A stretch of DNA of 64,000 nt from Lunularia cruciata (GCA_948567375.1 OX419756.1:47408552-47472551); one strand, 5' to 3'; positions 40,801-52,435 are shown, counted from the stretch's first letter. The notes: a model not told the origin generated them from the sequence alone. Numbers and translations are program-made.

Positions 40801-43800
40801 TCCTTGTAATAAAAGTCTCTCGTTGTACTTAAAAGAGTTTAACACAGTAGTTTTACCCTCTTTCATCCTAGCCGGTGTGTCTCTTTGGATGGAAGAAGGT
40901 ATATAAAATACAATAATGCATTTTATTTGAGAAATTGACGGCTTGTTACTGTCAGAATCGTTCTCGAGCAGGTTTGGTAGAGTCTGTGAAGGTGTTTCAG
41001 AAATTAGCTCCATAGACACATCTCCAGATGAGAGTGGTTTTCATCATATCCAATCAAGTTGCTGGCTGTGGAAGTGTCAACCGAAGATTCTGTAGTCTTC
41101 TCTCTACAGTTTAGGAGAGAGAGGACGGGAAGAAAGCAGAAGAGAATGTTTGGGGGAAATCTCTGGTACAAGTTAGTCTATTGAAAATTCTGCTCGAAGT
41201 ATGTGACGGATTCTGAGCCGAAGTTGATCGAAGGGACATCTGAAAAGTAAGCATGCAATGAGGCGAAGTGAAAGCAATAGGATTTTTCTTAAAAATTCTG
41301 CCCATGTATATCCCTCCCTCGGCTGATTGGCCTCCGCATTATGTTGTTTTGCGAACCATCACTAACCTGGTAGTTCAATAGAATTCGTTAGTGCAGATGC
41401 GACCTTAGTCTCCTCGGGTCCAAATAGATGACAACACTTCCGTATGCAATATTGCTTTACCAGTCCATTGAAAATCAGCGGACAACGGACGGGCCCTTAA
41501 TAAACAGAGGAAGTGGTGATCCAAAGCCTCAACTATACCTTTCACACCTTCTACGTAATACATATGCAACATTACTCAGTGCGTATGACCATTCGGTTCT
41601 CATGCGCACCGTAATTCTTTTGGAAGTAGTGAGGAGGCATTCGGTCCTTCAGTCGGTCCAAATGGTACAGTAACGTACTCGTACTAGCCAATCAGGCTGG
41701 CGCAAGAGGTGAAACCCCGTACAGTAAAGCGTCTACTTCTTCTCCTCCTCCGTGCCAAGCCGGCACTCTGCGGAGCAGCAGCAGGAGCGCAACCAGTCAA
41801 CAGAACAGGTCTTGATGATGGCCGGTCAGATTTGATTCTGGACGGATGCACATTTGACATGACAAGTGCAGCATTTGGAGTCAATCCCAAGACTTGTCCT
41901 CCGAGGTAAAAGGTAATTCGCTGGGTTGATCCTTTGTTCTTCTTCCGGATAAAAATGCGACCCCTCCTGTACTAACCGTAGTACTGAGTTGGTGAACGAG
42001 CCAACTCTGGACCGGACCGTGGAGTGGCGGGCCCTACGTCCATTCTTCCTGAGCTGCAAGAATGGTTTGACCTTGATTTCATCCACTCTCAAAGATTTGG
42101 ATTATCTTTTGGAAGATTGTTAGCGAAGGCATGTGATCGTGTCATTAAGCTTTCCCGGTCATGCTGCCTTTCCCGTCAGATGTGGATATGCACTACAAGA
42201 AATAAAGGGTCCCTCTGTTTTGGACTCTCTTTCCCGGTTCGGGATTTCTTCGTCCAACAAACCTTCTTTTCTGTTCTCTCGAATCCGGAGAGGAGAGGAA
42301 ACCCTCTGCTCAAAGCAAAGCCCTTTTATTAAAGTGAAAGGAAAAACGAAAAGCTTAATCTTTTTTCTTTTTTCTTGAGTGGGTTTTGCAAGTACTATTG
42401 AGTACTATGAGAATTGTTGAAAACTAGCGTACTATTTCTGGTCAGAATCGCACCTTTCTACTTTCTAGAAATGCCATCCGAGAGAAGAAGACTACGTTTA
42501 CCTGCTTCTTTGAATGGACATTACTCATCATCGAAACCATTTGACTGAAAATGAGGTCATCTAATCTCTAATGGTACCCTTGCTTCTCACCTAACAAGCG
42601 AACATGTTTATTTTGAATGAATGTACCGCGGGTCGGAAACCACAAGTATAAGCATAGGGAACGACCTTGTGATCAAAAGGGCTTACCATAAGAAGGAGAT
42701 TCTAGTCGGATTCTGGGAATAAGCGAGAGATTTACTTTGCTGTTACAACCAACTCAACTTTACAACTAAGTGATTACCGGTAGCAAACTACACTACTTGG
42801 TTGGTTGCCCAACCTTACGAAAAAGATGTCAAACGTCGAGATAAAAAAATTGATTTGAGATAGCCATCCTAATGGGATGTTTATTATATATATTAAAATT
42901 TCATCGAAGCTGTAATATCACAATACGTTGCGTGCTCAAGTCCCAAGGGATGTGTGGAACTTTTGGTGTCACTTAAATAATCTAATGGAAGAGAAAGTAG
43001 CATCTTTCTCGCTACTTGTCCTCACGGAACCCTTCAGCGTAAAATGTTTCGAAATTGTTGACTGCAGTTGCCAGGCTGTTCCTCCATCATCTCCAAAGGG
43101 ATGATCCCTTCGTTAAAACCTTACAGCATGAGATACACGTAACATAACGTGGACAATGAACATACATTCGCATAAAAATGCCCTTTCTAAAGTATAAGCA
43201 TACATAGAAGCTAGAAGCTAACGTTGTTGTTCCAACTACAACCACAGAACTCAATGACATGATCTCCATAAAGTCAACACGACTTTATGCTTAAACTATC
43301 CTCCTTCAAAATACATACAGATCCCAACATTACCGGAAGATGACCAAGTTCTAGCGAAGCTTCACTATTCACTGCACTTCACTATTGCATGGGATCCTCC
43401 CGAAATTTCATGAAACCAGGAAATAATTGTCTTCCTGTGCAGATGTCTTATAGTACTATCATTATTCTGAGAACCATATATATATATATATTGTGTGTCC
43501 TACCACCTAGCTTTCCAAAGTTATAACCAAAAGCGATTTAGTACTAGACTTTCATACTAAACCCCTTAACAGCTCCTCCTTGCTCATATTCCCCAAGGCT
43601 TCTTCTTCCTCTTCTTATTCACTTCCCTGTTGCAGTCAATGGAAATGAGTTCCATGAGCTAAAGTTCTGTGCCGCTCATGGTTGGAGGGGGTATTTAGCC
43701 ACCAAAGCCCGTATCCCTACAGTTGGATTTAAGAGTTTTAAATTGAGAAAATGATAAAGCAGGGTTGTGGATGTGCCCCATTCATTCTGACCAGTGCAGC

Positions 43801-44380
43801 ACTCATTGACTACGCTTTTTATTGAGCAAGAAATATCAGCCGTTGACTCCAATTTTCTGAACGTCTTAAATTGTGCCTACTCGATTGGCTCATCGTCATG
43901 AAGGAAAGTGATTCCATGTGAGGCCCGGCAAATAGTAATAACTCAGCATAAAGGGAAATAGTCAGCTCCCATCTACGGTAAATACGACCCGTTGGCTGGC
44001 TGCATTGTTCCTTCTTCTTCTTCTCATGGACTTGCATTCAAGTACCATCAAGTCAATCTCCTTGTCGTATCTGCCTCCGAAGGATGGCTTCACTCCTTTA
44101 CGACCTCAGAGTCAATCAATCCTTTTGTCACTCTCCATTGGATTAATTAATCGTTTCCCTTTGGAACTTTCAAGTTCCGAGATACGATGACGATTTCAAT
44201 GCGAATACTATGCCCCTGCCCCTCTGAAGTCTCTCTCTCAGGTTCGAACAACAATTTATTTGTCGAGCTGTTGGTTAATGGATATCGAATGGCGAATTGG
44301 ATTAATGGCGAATTGGAGTTGAGCAAGAGAGTCATTACATTAGGGCATTTCAAGAATAAAATTTTCACTTCCTGGAAATA
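37821..44380. other. Intergenic mosaic, no gene recognised
   Basis: GC-richer patches at about 38050-38320 and 41400-42350 alternate with AT-rich sequence. Open frames reach 117 codons (38871-39224 minus, overlapped by 38883-39191 plus), none with a known motif. An AT dinucleotide run lies at 43476-43491. No RNA gene seen. Confidence 0.35.
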
Positions 44381-44381
44381 T

Positions 44382-44450
44382 CTTAGTTTTACAAGATATT
44401 TATTTACTTATTAATTTTTTCACCTCCTGTAAATATATTGTAAAACTAAG
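44382..44450. repeat. Perfect 13-bp inverted repeat, 43-bp spacing
   Basis: CTTAGTTTTACAA at 44382-44394 is the exact reverse complement of 44438-44450. The flanks also share a TTTCAC(T/C)TCCTG(G/T)AAATAT direct repeat. It may be the end of a small foldback element. Confidence 0.65.
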
Positions 44451-45120
44451 CAAGGGAGATTTGCAAATTTACTAGGGGTATTTGAGACGGTTATGGGAGG
44501 GGATGTCACCATAAATTATGTGTGGGAGATCCAAAAGTTGATTCGTTAAGTTTTACAGTGGAATCCCATGGTCCCGTCACTATAAATCACTTAGATTTCA
44601 CTTAGCTATTGATTGTTGTCAGAGGCGGCTGTGTGGCATGGTGACCTATTGTTGGGACTTTGATGACTTTAAAGCAAGGAGTTTGGAATAGAAATGAGGT
44701 TTGCGCCCATTAGGACGAGACATGAATCTTCTCACATTTGACAATTTTGAGTTTTGAGTTAAAACGAGAGAACTTGAAGATCAAGAGCTGCTAGTTATAT
44801 CAAGAGCAACTAAGAAAACTAGTAGCTTCAAGAGGATTCCGATTAGAGAAATGAATGCTTTGTGAAATGAAATGATTTGGAGTGGGAAGTGTCTCATATC
44901 TCTCAGTATAGCACATGAGGAACGATAGAGCTAGTGATGCAAAGAGATCCAATTGGAGTGGAATGTGAAAATTAGATATGCATAGTGAGTACAAAGATAC
45001 TTGATTAGATGGGATTGGTAAATTAGTAGGGAGGTGGTAAAGAGATACAATTACAAGAGGAAAATCCAAACTAAACTAAACCAAAAGAGAAAGATGATGA
45101 GTCTCCGTCCAAGATGGAAG
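44451..45120. other. Spacer, no gene recognised
   Basis: No conserved frame on either strand. The composition is AT-rich and purine-rich on the plus strand toward 45100. Confidence 0.35.
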
Positions 45121-45290
45121 AGAGTGTTGCGTGAGGTAGAGATCATGAGGCACACTGCCTCATGCAACTCCAAGCTTGGAAAAGAGTGTTGCATGAGGCA
45201 GATACAAGATCTTTCTCCTAAGGCACATTGCCTCTTGCAACTCCAAGCTTGAAGTGAAGCTTGAAGAGAGTGTTGCTGTGAAGTAGATCC
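45121..45290. repeat. Tandem units that each fold back (AGAGTGTTGC repeat)
   Basis: AGAGTGTTGC recurs at 45121, 45183 and 45267. The first two units each contain an inverted repeat: GTTGC(G/A)TGAGG pairs with CCTC(A/T)TGCAAC. Within unit 1 CATGAGGCA-CAC-TGCCTCATG (45144-45164) is a perfect 9-bp hairpin. Each unit ends in CTCCAAGCTTG. Unit 3 is partial. No coding role is apparent. Confidence 0.7.
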
Positions 45291-46080
45291 AAGATCGTGA
45301 TGCCAAGAGAGAAGAATCACAAGGCAAGGCAAAGTGAGACAAGTTTAATAACCATGTAATACTCTCCAAATTTAATGATTCTAAATTTGAGTTTAATCTT
45401 TATTTGTAGAGGAGAAAATCCACATATTTCCTTGATCCATGTCCTTGTGAGTTCTATAAAAAAAGTCAGTGTGAATGGGGTTGGTCCATGTCCTTAGCAA
45501 GAGTTGTCCATGTCTAGCCTAGTTGAGGTCCATTTTCAATAAGAATAAGATTTCATGTGGGTTAGTAGGAGTCACACCGGAGTAGAGGTCAAGGAAAATT
45601 AGATGTCAAAACAAAACAATGGGTTTTTTCCTCAGAAATGATTTGGTAAGTTTTTTCCTTAGATACATAGAAATTAGAAATAGTGTCAAGAGAAAGTCAT
45701 GTACTTAGAAATGATTTAGAAAGTTTTTTCCCTAGAAATAGTAGAGAAATTAGAAATAGTCTAGAAAGAAAATCATGGGCTCTATTGTTTGTATAAGGCT
45801 TTTGTAATTAGCAAAGGAGTGAAGAAGGAAAATTAATTTGCAGTAGGAGTAGAGAAGGAAAAATCATTGAATTCTCTATAGTCTCATGTTAGTAAAAGTC
45901 ACATGAAATAACTATCTAATAGTGTTGAGAAGTAAAACCACTGTAGATAGTAAAAGTCACAAAGGAGACAAGGAAAAACACTATCTAGTAGTAGAAAAGG
46001 TGGATCTTAGATCTTTGCAAATGCACAGAAGAAGAAATTTGTACAAAGAATCTACACTTTGCAAATGTACAAAGAAGATG
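45291..46080. other. Spacer, repeat-like, no gene
   Basis: AGAAATGATTT(G/A)G(T/A)AAGTTTTTTCC(T/C)TAGA recurs near 45635 and 45709, another old local duplication. No conserved frame. Confidence 0.45.
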
Positions 46081-46171
46081 AGAATCTAGATAAGATTACA
46101 TGCTACATGAGCTGAGAATCTACATAAAACTACATGCTACAAGAGCAAAGAATCTACATAAGAGTACATGA
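46081..46171. repeat. Three-copy tandem repeat, 34-bp period
   Basis: Units start at 46081, 46115 and 46149 with AGAATCTA(G/C)ATAA and continue to a TACATG(C/A)T end. The third unit is truncated. It lies about 450 bp before the Harbinger relic. Confidence 0.85.
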
Positions 46172-46620
46172 TGGTAAGGTGTTTCAATCTTTTGTTGTGG
46201 AGTACATATAGCAATTCTTATTGGGTGGTGTTATAGAGGCCATTTTACTCAATATGCTCCATTTGAGCGCTAGGTAAGAATTGACACATGAGATTTAAAA
46301 AAAGTGATCCAAACCCATTGTCAATGTGACAAAGTGAGGTTGAATTTGACATTGATATTGGGGGTGGGTTTAGAGATTGTGATTATAAAGATGAAGATGA
46401 AAATGGTGCTCACATTGAAAATGTGCTATATTGTTAAGATGGTGTGACTTTGCTCATACTTCTTGCTATTTTGTGGACAAACCATTGTGGATTACCCTAG
46501 CAAATTTTTTACTATGATTTCCCAAAATTTAGATCTAATTGATTAGGAAGCAATTGATAAGGATGGATGTAAATTCATTTCATTTTATTTTATAGTAAGC
46601 TTGCTCTAGTTAAAGATCAT

Positions 46621-47590
46621 GAGGTGTTCAAGGAGACAAATCGGGGAAGGAAGAAGACCCATATGTGGATCCAACTTGCTATTGCCTTGGACAGATTTGG
46701 TCATAGTGGGAATGAGGCTTGTATAGCTAGAGGTACCAACTTGTGGAGTGTTAGTGTTGGGTCCACTACACGATTCTCTAATACAGAAATCACTATAATT
46801 ATAGCAAATCTAGCAAAAGAGGTTTTATGGTTTGATATGGAGGAAAGAGAAAGGATCTCACAAGTATTTGGAGCAAAGAGATTCCCTAGCTACGTGGGAT
46901 TGTTGACAGATCCCTTTTCCCATTGGCTCTACAATAAAAAATTGATGGTGAAACATATATTAGTAGGAAAGTATCTTACTCCATCAATGGACAAGTAATC
47001 TATGACAACATGAGGAGAATAATATACTTCTTTGGTGGTAAGAATCCATTTGGTGTGGTAAAGTTTGGTGTGGATCTTGTCCTTGGTGTTCACTAGATTT
47101 TATCAACATTAGATTGGTAGGATTCTTGCATGCTCCATATTGAGTTCATTCACAAGATCATGAGTTTAGTATTTTATCTCACATTTGCATTTGGATCAAA
47201 TATGCAAGAATACTTGGCTCTTGCGATGACTTGTATGGAAAGGTCAACCTTATGGAGTGATTTGAATACAAGAGGAGCCAATGAGTTCTTTGGTCCACAT
47301 AAGTATCTTCTTTGTGATTCTGCCTATCTGTCCATGAGTCAGTTGGTACTTCTTTTAGAGTGCAAAGCTCTTGAGATCAAATAGACTTCAAAAAATATAT
47401 AGCTCTCACTTGTGTTCTCAATGAGCATTGCATAGGGATTTTGAAAAGTAGATGGCATTCATTGCATGAATTGAGAGTTCAACTAGAAAAAAATAAAATT
47501 AGAAATGGATGTTTGTTAAGGTGGATTAGTGTGTGCATTATTCTGCATAAATTTTTGATAAACAGAAGACTTGTGGGAGGATGAAGAAGA
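46621..47590 (+). pseudogene. Decayed PIF/Harbinger transposase (HARBI1-like DDE nuclease)
   Basis: 46624-46998 encodes the middle of a PIF/Harbinger transposase: an ALDRFGHSGNEACIARG block, a helix-turn-helix-like segment ending VSVGSTTRF, and FGAKRFPSYVGLLTD, where families have a G(C)VG.VDGTH motif with the first catalytic Asp. The following Thr-Asp-Pro-Phe departs from the usual Asp-Gly-Thr. After a stop and frame changes, 47130-47384 carries the NEFFGPHKYLLCDSAY motif with the third acidic residue. 47400-47560 retains an EHCIGILKSRWHSL...RW...C.ILHKFL end typical of the family. These transposases cut and paste DNA with a MYB-like partner; no partner gene is visible. Terminal inverted repeats were not found. 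It is clearly non-functional. Confidence 0.75.
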
Positions 47591-48150
47591 ACTCACAAAG
47601 AGTTCAAAGGCAAAAAATCACACTATAGCTCAAGATATATTGGAAGAAGATAGACAAAGCTTCAATTGAGAGGATACTAGATCACATTATATGAATGGTT
47701 TCCTTTCATATAACAAACTTGTTGGACCCCAAGCCTTCATATTAAGAACTTATCGAGAGAGAGTATTAGAGATTTTGACACAATTCCATGTATCATATTC
47801 TTCTTGAGATACATGGAATTGGACCTTGACTTGGACAAGGACACATAGTTTGACAAGACTTTGACATAATGAACTATACTCATTTCTCTTGAATTCATGA
47901 ATTTTTCAATGAAGAAATGGAGTTTTGTGAATCTATCATTGGTCATGGAGTTCATATGGTTCTTAATGATATGGTTCTAAATGACAAGGTATGGTTTTGA
48001 ATAATACTATGATACTAGTTTGTAGTTTTCATGATTAGGTTCTTTTTTGATATGGTTCTATATGATACGTTCATTTTTTGGACTCATCCAACTAGTGTAC
48101 AAGACAGGCATTCACCTAGTTCCACTTGTCCAACTAGTGCACAAGACATT
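47591..48150. other. Spacer after the Harbinger relic
   Basis: No conserved frame. TTCTT(A/G)ATGATATGGTTCT-like phrases recur near 47950-48060. The element's 3' terminus probably lies here but is not identifiable. Confidence 0.35.
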
Positions 48151-48153
48151 ATG

Positions 48154-48310
48154 CATGTCACAAAGATTTGACTTCATTGTATATCACTCTAGATGAAGGC
48201 ACACGAAAATAAGCATGTCACAAAGATTCAACTTTACTATGTATATCACTATAGATGAAAGCACAAGACAATAAGGATGTCACAAAGATTCAACTTCACT
48301 ATGTAGATGT
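48154..48310. repeat. Three-copy tandem repeat, ~60-62-bp period
   Basis: (C/G)ATGTCACAAAGATT(T/C)(G/A)ACTT..CTATGTATATCACT.TAGATGAA.GCACA begins near 48154, 48214 and 48276, with the last copy running into the foldback that follows. Confidence 0.8.
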
Positions 48311-48334
48311 ATGGGGATGAGTATATGGTGAGGA

Positions 48335-48545
48335 AAGCACACGCTGCAACCATGCAAACCATTGGCTTGCACAAACTGCAAACCATGGAAACCACAATGC
48401 CGTGCAAACCACCTCCAAACACCGCATAAACCCGTTTGCCCAAGGCATGCGGTTTACATGGCGTTTGAGGGAGTTTGCACGACGTGCAGATTGTGGGTTG
48501 CAAGGCATTAGGAAGCTTGGTTTGCATGGCATTTTGGTAGTGTGC
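48335..48545. repeat. Long imperfect inverted repeat (foldback), GCAAACC-rich
   Basis: The left arm (about 48335-48418) and right arm (about 48447-48545) are imperfect reverse complements. Outer CATGCAAACCA(TT)GGCTTGC pairs with GGAAGCTTGGTTTGCATG. A middle AACCACAATG-like block pairs with CAGATTGTGGGTT. GTGCAAACC pairs with GGAGTTTGCAC, and ACCGCAT with ATGCGGT at the tip. The whole could form a stem of roughly 90 bp with bulges. It may be a MITE/foldback transposon or a source of small RNA. Confidence 0.65.
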
Positions 48546-49143
48546 ACATTGTCATTGTAATTTGTGCTTTAACCTAATTCTTTGGTTTGCAAGGTTCTTT
48601 ATATTAGTATATATTAGTTATATCCATCATTTACTTCTTGACATATACTTGATCACACCCACATGAACACCTATTGGTGTTGAACAAGGGCACATATAGC
48701 CAAGTTTAGGGTGGATGTATTTGTCTCATCATACTTTAGCTCACATACTTAGATGAGAAGTCTATTGCCCAAGCACAAAAAATCTCCAAAAATACATCCA
48801 ATTCTAGCTCAATTCATGACCTGGAGATTCTTTGAGCAGTTAGAGGGGATATGCCATAGACTGATCTCTACTTTACATTTATGAAAAGGAAACCTCTACT
48901 TTTGAAGTGCTACTAGCAACTATGGGGCAATCATACAAGGCTGGCATATACTTCTAGTGCTCTCTTCTTCACTTGTATAATTATATAAGTTTCAGTAGTT
49001 GGAATACACACTTCTTGTTAAACCTTGATAGGCTCAACTATTTCCCTCAACTAGGATGAAAAATAGTGTGCAATTTTCAAATTAAAATTTTGGAACTTGA
49101 AGTTTGACCACTTGGGCATACATGACACATGTAGAAAAAAATA
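48546..49143. other. Spacer, no gene recognised
   Basis: AT-rich with only short broken frames. The right side would be downstream of the minus-strand phosphatase-like relic. Confidence 0.35.
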
Positions 49144-49795
49144 CTAATGACTTTTTATTGGTACAAAGTATAAAAAATGAAAAATCACCATACTGTAATA
49201 AAGGTACCAATAATAATAGGTAGAGACTCTAAATCTATATAGAGGAGCTACAAGCCTATCTAATAAGGAAGTGTACAAAGCATTAGGTGTATCAATAAGG
49301 GCAAATCTTGGAGGATGTATATCTCCATGAGGATGGTTTATACTATAAAGAAGAGCATCACTATCTATAATCAATATATCTCTAAGAGATAAACCTAACA
49401 AGGTAAACATACTATATGGTCTAACCATGAACCTTCTATACTCATCCAAATATCTATCCATGTTGGCAAGGCAAGCCATGAGATGTATACTGGTGTGTAC
49501 TCCTATCGGAAGAAACCCATTATCCCACAAAGATTGCAATAGGACCCTTGTCTCCTTCTTTGGACCACTAGTCCAAAGGGTAACCTCAAAGTGTATGATG
49601 CAATACTCCATAAACTACTTCACACTAGAATATGGGATAAACCATAAAGAATTAATAGCTTTGTAATGTTGCTATCCTATCATATTGGTCTCCGCACACC
49701 ACTCCAAGAATGGAGGTAATATAAGTCTAGTATGACGTCTCAAGTCAACAAGACAACGCAAGTCCAATATTATAATCCTCCTCCTCAAATCTGTG
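49144..49795 (-). pseudogene. Decayed FCP1/TIM50-like (HAD-superfamily) phosphatase domain
   Basis: One minus-strand frame, interrupted by two TAG codons before 49611, shows the FCP1-type HAD layout. The motif I region reads IIILDLRCLV, with Arg where the second catalytic Asp of DxD is expected. After about 50 residues comes FMEYCIIHFEVTLWTSG, corresponding to the conserved EFLE.C...FEV..W(T/S)S stretch with motif II. After another 75 residues comes LSLRDILIIDSDALL, corresponding to the motif III L..ILIIDD/NSP. The frame stays open to 49144. FCP1-like enzymes dephosphorylate proteins such as the RNA polymerase II tail. Loss of the motif I acid and the stops argue against activity. The lineage could be a host gene or cargo of a mobile element. 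Confidence 0.55.
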
Positions 49796-50942
49796 TGGAA
49801 AAGCATATGTAGGATGAAAACTCTAGATATGCTCATCCTTTATCTATGGTCGGTGAGCCTCAAGACTTCATCTTGCAATAATTGCTCCCTCTCTTGAAGC
49901 TAGAAGAACCCACATGTAGTGCCAAAATAGCATAAAAAGGTGGCCATATCATCACCTATGCAAGGCCTACAAGATACAATGTCCTCTCTTATATGAAATA
50001 AGGCTCCTCTCTAGGTCCACCTATGAGAGTCAAAAGTGTTTGACTTCCAAAAGTGCTCCAATTGGGCTAGAAGATGAAGTCTGAGTAGTTCTAGTCTCAC
50101 AATGTCAACAATCTTTGCAATGAATGGCGATGGTAGTAGTAGCTCTGGTCTCACTAGTATGATACATATCCAAAGAGGAAGTCTGAGTAGCTCTAGTCTC
50201 ACAATGGATACCACATGGGGTATAAGTGCCCATATGCAAAATAGAGTGAGAGGGTGAATCTATAAAAGATCCTACCACATGATCCCTAAACCCTACTCCA
50301 CCATGTATGGTTTGAGTACCCACATCAATGTGAGGGAATTGCCCATGGAAGCATAACATCTCTTCCTCCAACCATGTAGTTGCCTCCTTGCAAGCATCCT
50401 TGTATGCAAGCCTAAGAGAATCTAGCAAAGTCCTCATATCATCTAGATTTCTCTATGTACTCTCCCATAGCTCCATAGTAATGCCAAACTCTCTCAAATA
50501 AAACATTTCTTGAATTCTATATCTCCCAACTATCAACTCCCTCTCTCTTACAAGTCTATCCAACTCATCAATCCTCTCAATTATTTCACCAATAAGGCTA
50601 TCCAACTCTACAACTCTCAACTCCCTACTCTCTCTTCTCTCTTCCTCTCTCTAACTAGATATGCTAACCTCCCATGAATAATACTCTCCTCCGTAGATAA
50701 GTGCATCTCCTACTCGGCTAGTCTTGTCTCTCTCTCTACAAGGATATGCTCCTCAAGCCATATCTGCTCCTCCCTCTCTCCTAAATGCTCTTCTCCCTCT
50801 CCTAGTCTACTCTCACAAGCATTCAACCTAAACTCATACTCAACTAGTCTATGCTCCTCATGACTCAACTCCTCTTGTCTTGTCTCAACCAGAAGATCCT
50901 CCAGAGGTATAGACACATGAGTCTCTCTAGGTAGAGTAGGGG

Positions 50943-50973
50943 CCCTAAAACCTAAACCCTAAACCCTAAACCC
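50943..50973. repeat. Short interstitial telomere-type repeat (CCCTAAA)n
   Basis: About four units of the plant telomere heptamer, CCCTAAAA then CCTAAA then CCCTAAA twice, ending CCC. On the minus strand this is the TTTAGGG orientation. It lies just upstream of the coiled-coil frame. It may be a telo-box or a scar of break repair. Confidence 0.8.
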
Positions 50974-51245
50974 TTCCATGGGAACACGCTCAAGAAAAGA
51001 ATGAGTGCTCTCATGGGCCTCAAATGCATAAAAAGCTCTCTCATGGAGTTCAAGTGGAGGGAGGTGCTTTCATGTGAAGAGTGAGCATGATGACATGTAC
51101 ATAAAATCTACATATAATCAAACCTCACAACCATCCATACACATCATCTTATAACAAAATCATATCAATGCAATTTCTAATGACAATGACTTTAGAGAAC
51201 ACTCTTACACAAGCATAACTACCACATGCTCCATCATAAATCTAC

Positions 51246-51263
51246 ATATATATATATATATAT
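51246..51263. repeat. AT dinucleotide microsatellite
   Basis: An uninterrupted TATATA run of about 18 bp. A similar one lies at 43476-43491. Confidence 0.9.
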
Positions 51264-52084
51264 CCATGCTCTATACAAGTCACTCTCACTCATCCTCAAA
51301 TGTCATCATCATGGTCATTAGGTGCCTCCTCTCCGTCGTCCTCACACACAAGCCATAAAATTCCTCTGTCTCTTTGGAGCCATATACAAGCTCTTCCTCA
51401 CCCACAAGTCCTTTCTCCATGAACAAGTGGGTGAGGATCTGACCTACATGGGCCACACAAAAGTGCCTCAAACCAAGTGGTGAAGCTACCTCTGAACCAC
51501 AACTAGCTTGAACTCAATAGCCGCTAAAATACGCTCAACCCAATCATAGAAGACAGAGGTAAAGCATCCCATCATACTCTTCACTATCAAAATAACATTC
51601 CCATGTACTTCTTTGGGATGCCACAATGGAATAAGAAGAGAGCATAGCATTTGGAAGAAAGGCTTGAATACAATGTATGTACAATATGTGTGCTAAATAT
51701 CTTTGTGCACGATTGTACCTCATTGGAAACCAATCTTCAACCAAACCTTATGGTACTATTGTCCTCTTTGGCGTGCTCCCTCTAGACAAACAAAATACCT
51801 CCCAAATCATCTCAACACTCAGAACTAACTCTCTCCCTCTAACACTTCCTCAATGAGTATAATTGTTTCATGTGAGTGCAAATTCACAATTGCACCTGCA
51901 TATCACAACACAAGAAATGCTTTTGAAATATGGTGCTCTTATGTTAAACGTGGTGCACACCCCAAAGTTAGAGTTCAAGGGTTTAATTCAATATAAAGAT
52001 GGCTAAGAACACTTAGCAACACTTTTATCAATCAATGTACATGCATTTTTATTAATTAATAAAATATACATATATGCTCAAATT

Positions 52085-52400
52085 GATAAATGCAAGTGTT
52101 GAATAGAGTACTCTATGTTCAAATGCTTAAACTAGGACAGATATACAAATAGGCTCAAACTCAAACCGCATATACACTCCAAAGGTGATTGAGAACTTAA
52201 CTTTTGTTTTCATTTTCCAAGCAACACCAAACACAAATGCAAGTGCCGAACATAGTACTTTATGCTCAAATGCTCAAATTTGTCTAGATATACAAATATT
52301 TTCCCATTAACATGACATACACACTTCAAGGTGAGTGAGACCTAAACTTCTATTTTAATTTTCCAAACAACATAAAATACAAATGCAAGTGGTAACCATA
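52085..52400. repeat. Tandem repeat, ~147-bp period, about two copies
   Basis: AAATGCAAGTG.(T/C)GAA.A.AGTACT.TATG(T/C)TCAAATGCT recurs at about 52089 and 52237, with a third partial start at 52382. Between copies, ACACTCCAAAGGTGA(T)TGAGA and TTTTCATTTTCCAA.CAACA phrases also recur. Confidence 0.7.
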
Positions 52401-52435
52401 ATAGAATACATGTAATACCAAGAGCTAACCATATG

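Larger units (their letters stand above)
50105..51744 (-). other. Series of minus-strand open frames, possibly one decayed gene upstream of the phosphatase-like relic
   Basis: Frames at 51544-51744, 51286-51471, 50710-50916 and 50105-50437 all lie on the minus strand, ordered toward the FCP1-like relic. 50710-50916 is strikingly Glu/Leu/Arg-rich (repeated EER, GEEHL) and would form a coiled coil. 51544-51744 contains a W..MRYN(R)AQRYLAHILYIH segment. I recognise no family, and I cannot show that they belong together. They may be exons or fragments of one dead gene or transposon product. Confidence 0.3.

Noticed and set aside
42130-42360. Mitochondrial DNA insertion
   Set aside because: The texture reminded me of plant mitochondrial spacer, but I could identify no organelle gene or exact known segment.
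45121-48310. CRISPR-like array from the regular repeats
   Set aside because: This is plant nuclear DNA; repeats are diverged tandem copies without unique spacers, and no cas genes exist.
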